Below, one piece after another: positions 62,801 through 64,000 of a stretch of 64,000 nucleotides of DNA. The stretch's first letter is position 1. The number at the start of each line of letters is the position of its first letter. A program made the position numbers and the translations under genes. The notes beneath the pieces are model-generated. The model worked only from the letters and a program-made list of their open reading frames with translations. It did not search any database and had not been told where the DNA came from. Location of the stretch: NCBI RefSeq assembly GCF_028281565.1, contig NZ_JANQJQ010000006.1:1-64000 (forward strand), written 5' to 3'. Source of the stretch: Seonamhaeicola sp. GTDB taxonomy: Bacteria; Bacteroidota; Bacteroidia; Flavobacteriales; Flavobacteriaceae.

Positions 62801-62974
62801 GTCCGTTTTGGAGATTTTTCACCAACAGACCAGGATGTTGCAGTAAAAGACGAGCTTACCAAACAAATAAATGATCAATTAAAGATTTTTAATACATTGG
62901 TAAGCGATCAAATAAAAGCCTTTAATGACGCATTTAACAATAAAAACCTAAACTATTTATTTATTGAAGATTAA
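59879..62974 (+). CDS. Secreted sortilin/BNR-repeat propeller protein
   Basis: A 1031-residue exported protein with signal peptide (about 1-22, ending TYAQ). A large propeller region (about 30-720) is built from many BNR/Asp-box repeats, visible as repeated WKSVDAGKTWK, YKSVDGGETWE, YRSDDGGKTWE and MTRDGGATWD. This is the VPS10/sortilin-like layout. The C-terminal part (about 740-1031) is a beta domain followed by a Lys-rich helical tail. No catalytic residues of sialidases can be assigned, so a binding role is likelier. hemJ follows 2 bases later. Confidence 0.87.
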   Translation: MRFSILTLLFFLFLGETAQTYAQNFNEEAYSALEYRLLGPFRGGRSAAVTGVPNKPNLYYFGATGGGIWKTTNGGREWENISDGFFGGSIGAISVSKSDPNVMYVGGGEKTVRGNVSSGYGIWKSVDAGKTWKASGLKNSRHVPRIAIHPTNPDIVYAGVLGNIYKPTQDRGVYKSVDGGETWEKILFSNEHAGVVDLIMDSTNVRIIYASTWRVKRTPYSLSSGGEGSALWKSTDSGKTWKEISTNEGFPTGILGIIGVTVSPVNNQRVWAMVENKDKGGLYRSDDGGKTWEQVNDERKLRQRAWYYTRVYADTKDVDVVYVLNVRYHKSTNGGKTFSTHVAPHGDHHDLWIAPENPNRMIIGDDGGAQVTYDGGATWSTYHNQPTSQFYRVTTDNHFPYRIYVAQQDNTTIRIPHRTNGNDIDEDDWESTAGGESAHIAIDPEDNDIVYGGSYGGFLTRVNHKRNTRRAINVWPDNPLGHGAEGMKYRFQWNFPIIFSKHNPDRLYTFSQHVHVSENEGQSWKIISPDLTRNDPEKLKSSGGPITKDNTAVEYYCTIFAAQESALKEGLIWVGSDDGLIHMTRDGGATWDNITPKGMPEWMMINSIEPSVFDAGTCYVAGTKYKTGDFAPYLYKTTDYGKSWTKITNGINPEHFTRVVREDPKHKGLLYAGMETGMYISFDDGKNWKPFQLNLPIVPITDVTVKDNSLIVATQGRSLWIIDDLTVIHQLYNLDLSGDVLFQPKDAYRMRGSSKKDSKTSGTNLPNGVITYFNLKDFNKEKDTVSLTYFDIKGDTIKTFSTKNKKKDKLEVKKGANQFVWDMAYEGAEKVEGMILWSTNLNGPKAIPGDYKLTLNVNGKSISQPFKILADPRAEGSEEDLKKQFDFIIDVNKTIDNAHKTIKKIRHINKQLGAFELQYKNDASVKELVDKAKELKKEFTKIEEALYQTKNRSIQDPLNFPIRLTNKLGHLNALVRFGDFSPTDQDVAVKDELTKQINDQLKIFNTLVSDQIKAFNDAFNNKNLNYLFIED

Positions 62975-62976
62975 TT

Positions 62977-63525
62977 ATGGACTACTATTTCTACATAAAA
63001 GCCTTTCATCTCATTTTTGTAATCACCTGGTTTGCGGGTTTATTCTATATTCCCAGACTTTTCGTCTACCAAATAGAAGCCTTTCATAAACCATCACCTG
63101 AGAAGGAGATTTTAGGGAAACAGCTTAAGCTTATGGCAAAGCGGTTGTGGTACATTATCACCTGGCCTTCAGCCATTTTATGTACCATATTTGCGGTTGT
63201 ATTACTCATTTTAAACCCGTATTTGTTAGAACAACCCTGGATGCAGGTTAAGCTGGCATTTATAGTTTTGCTGTTCATTTATCACATGATGACTCACAAG
63301 TATTACAAACAACTTCAAAACGATATTGTAAAAAAGTCATCAAGCTTTATGCGTATCTGGAATGAGGGCGCTACTTTCATCCTGTTTGCTGTAATATTTC
63401 TGGTTATTTTAAAAAGCGGTATTAATTGGATCTGGGGTATTATAGGTATGCTGGTTTTGGGAGTGCTGATTATGCTTGGTTTCAAAGTTTATAAACGCAT
63501 CAGAGAGAAAAACCCGGATGCTTGA
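62977..63525 (+). CDS. hemJ: Protoporphyrinogen oxidase HemJ
   Basis: A 182-residue membrane protein with about five helices, consistent with HemJ, which oxidises protoporphyrinogen IX to protoporphyrin IX in bacteria lacking HemG or HemY. The N-terminus YFYIKAFHLIFVITWFAGLF (about 4-23) with its conserved His matches the family. RLWYIITWPSAILCTIFAVV (about 51-70) and the PWMQVKLAFIVLLFIYH stretch (about 86-102) follow. It lies 2 bases after the BNR-repeat gene. Confidence 0.9.
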   Translation: MDYYFYIKAFHLIFVITWFAGLFYIPRLFVYQIEAFHKPSPEKEILGKQLKLMAKRLWYIITWPSAILCTIFAVVLLILNPYLLEQPWMQVKLAFIVLLFIYHMMTHKYYKQLQNDIVKKSSSFMRIWNEGATFILFAVIFLVILKSGINWIWGIIGMLVLGVLIMLGFKVYKRIREKNPDA

Positions 63526-63585
63526 TTGGTATCTTCGAGAACCTCAAACACAAAGTGATCGTACTTTAACTACTTGCTTTTTGCT

Positions 63586-63613
63586 GTCATGCTGAACTTG
63601 TTTCAGCATCTCA
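63586..63613. repeat. REP-like hairpin after hemJ
   Basis: GTCAT followed by GCTGAA...TTCAGC and ATCTCA. It is nearly the same as 3751-3771 (stem GCTGAA) and has the same layout as 10899-10927. Confidence 0.75.
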
Positions 63614-63817
63614 CAAGAAAGCTCAAGTAATTGACCTGAGTTATGTGTATTTAAAACACCTAATAGTTAATGTTAAAACAAGTTGGCTTTTTTAGATCAG
63701 CCTTAGGTTGTTTGGTGCGATAATTGCTATATTTCTTCTGTGAAAAACTAAATTTTATGTTCAAAAAATTACAAAATTTAGTTTCACCTCAGTAACCACT
63801 TTGTTAGTACATATAAT

Positions 63818-63855
63818 TTTTTTCATTTGGGACTTTTAATTTTCAAATGAAAAAA
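63818..63855. repeat. Inverted repeat upstream of the sensor kinase
   Basis: TTTTTTCATTTG and CAAATGAAAAAA are perfect complements separated by 14 bases, ending 31 bases before the kinase start codon. It may be a regulator site or a leader hairpin. Confidence 0.55.
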
Positions 63856-63886
63856 TTCATGTACTTTTAATGCATTAAAACTGCAA

Positions 63887-64000
63887 ATGAACTTAAAAAA
63901 GCTCTCCTTACGTACCCGTATTTTTGTAGCAATGATACTGTTGGTATTGATGGCATCGGTACTTATTTCGGCAGTGGCTATTTATCAGTATAAAGAACAA
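63887..64000 (+). CDS. Sensor histidine kinase, N-terminus only (partial)
   Basis: The frame begins MNLKKLSLRTRIFVAMIL and runs off the window. The first 38 residues are a basic start followed by one membrane helix (about 12-31) and then YQYKEQ. This N-terminus is typical of flavobacterial HAMP-containing sensor histidine kinases. No catalytic part is visible, so the call is provisional. Confidence 0.6.
   Translation, partial: MNLKKLSLRTRIFVAMILLVLMASVLISAVAIYQYKEQ

Larger units (their letters stand above)
63526..63886. other. 361-base gap between hemJ and the sensor kinase
   Basis: Contains a REP-like hairpin (63586-63613), an inverted repeat (63818-63855) and a possible promoter-like TATATTTC at 63728-63735 with a TTG 17 bases upstream. 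No coding frame or RNA gene was recognised. Confidence 0.6.

Noticed and set aside
59879-62974. Sialidase
   Set aside because: Asp-box repeats are present, but the arginine triad and catalytic residues of sialidases could not be assigned; the layout fits sortilin-like propellers.

Overview
The window is a 64 kb chromosomal stretch of a low-GC member of the Bacteroidota, almost certainly family Flavobacteriaceae. Evidence for this is the gliding lipoprotein gldH next to a PSP1/RicT-like gene and a class A PBP, a HU-CCDC81/SPOR protein, a hybrid two-component system with a periplasmic propeller, DUF4292 and EnvC-like envelope genes, Bacteroidetes-type -7 promoter boxes (TAnnTTTG), and RAYT and GIY-YIG genes among dense REP-like palindromes. 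No rRNA, tRNA, CRISPR array, prophage or IS element was recognised.

Layout. 1-3.8 kb: F1Fo ATP synthase operon (end of a probable atpE, then atpF, atpH, atpA, atpG). 3.9-10.9 kb: envelope operon (flippase, dUTPase, GIY-YIG nuclease, sugar-phosphate nucleotidyltransferase, ABM-like protein, TPR protein, DUF4292 lipoprotein, EnvC-like LytM protein). 11-14.5 kb: small lipoprotein, acyl-CoA thioesterase, HU/SPOR protein, dprA. 14.6-25.6 kb: an accessory island on the minus strand, with a 1315-residue hybrid sensor/regulator followed by an NHL propeller protein and three proteins of planctomycete type (PSD1 cytochrome, DUF1501, membrane cytochrome with LRR and chitobiase-like parts). 25.7-31.5 kb: trpS, small membrane protein, acyltransferase, an ECF sigma factor with an unusual membrane/beta-barrel partner, a lipoprotein and recA. 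31.8-38.5 kb: trhO, a TrhP-like U32 protein and a ferredoxin (tRNA wobble-uridine hydroxylation), then PSP1, gldH and PBP1A. 38.6-48.3 kb: acetoacetyl-CoA synthetase, fused peptide ABC ATPase, exonuclease, penicillin acylase, ogt, CBS-domain membrane protein. 48.4-63.5 kb: heme biosynthesis region with hemB, hemF, hemE, a hemC-hemD fusion and hemA on the minus strand, and an AraC regulator, hemH and hemJ on the plus strand. A sensor kinase begins at the right edge.

The most unusual features concern repeats and their partner genes. A REP-associated Y1 transposase (RAYT) with flanking palindromes sits directly in front of hemF, and the reading frame is open across the junction, so one 504-codon frame encodes RAYT plus coproporphyrinogen oxidase. 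Separately, a GIY-YIG nuclease gene occupies the centre of what looks like an inverted pair of REP hairpins with ATCT/AGAT inner ends, the same architecture as gene-free repeat pairs elsewhere in the window. This suggests that two small nuclease families may each be tied to a different palindrome family. Other points of interest are the PSD1/DUF1501 island, the sigma factor partner that may span both membranes, adjacent O2-dependent and O2-independent wobble-hydroxylation genes, and strong hairpins between atpE and atpF and between recA and trhO.
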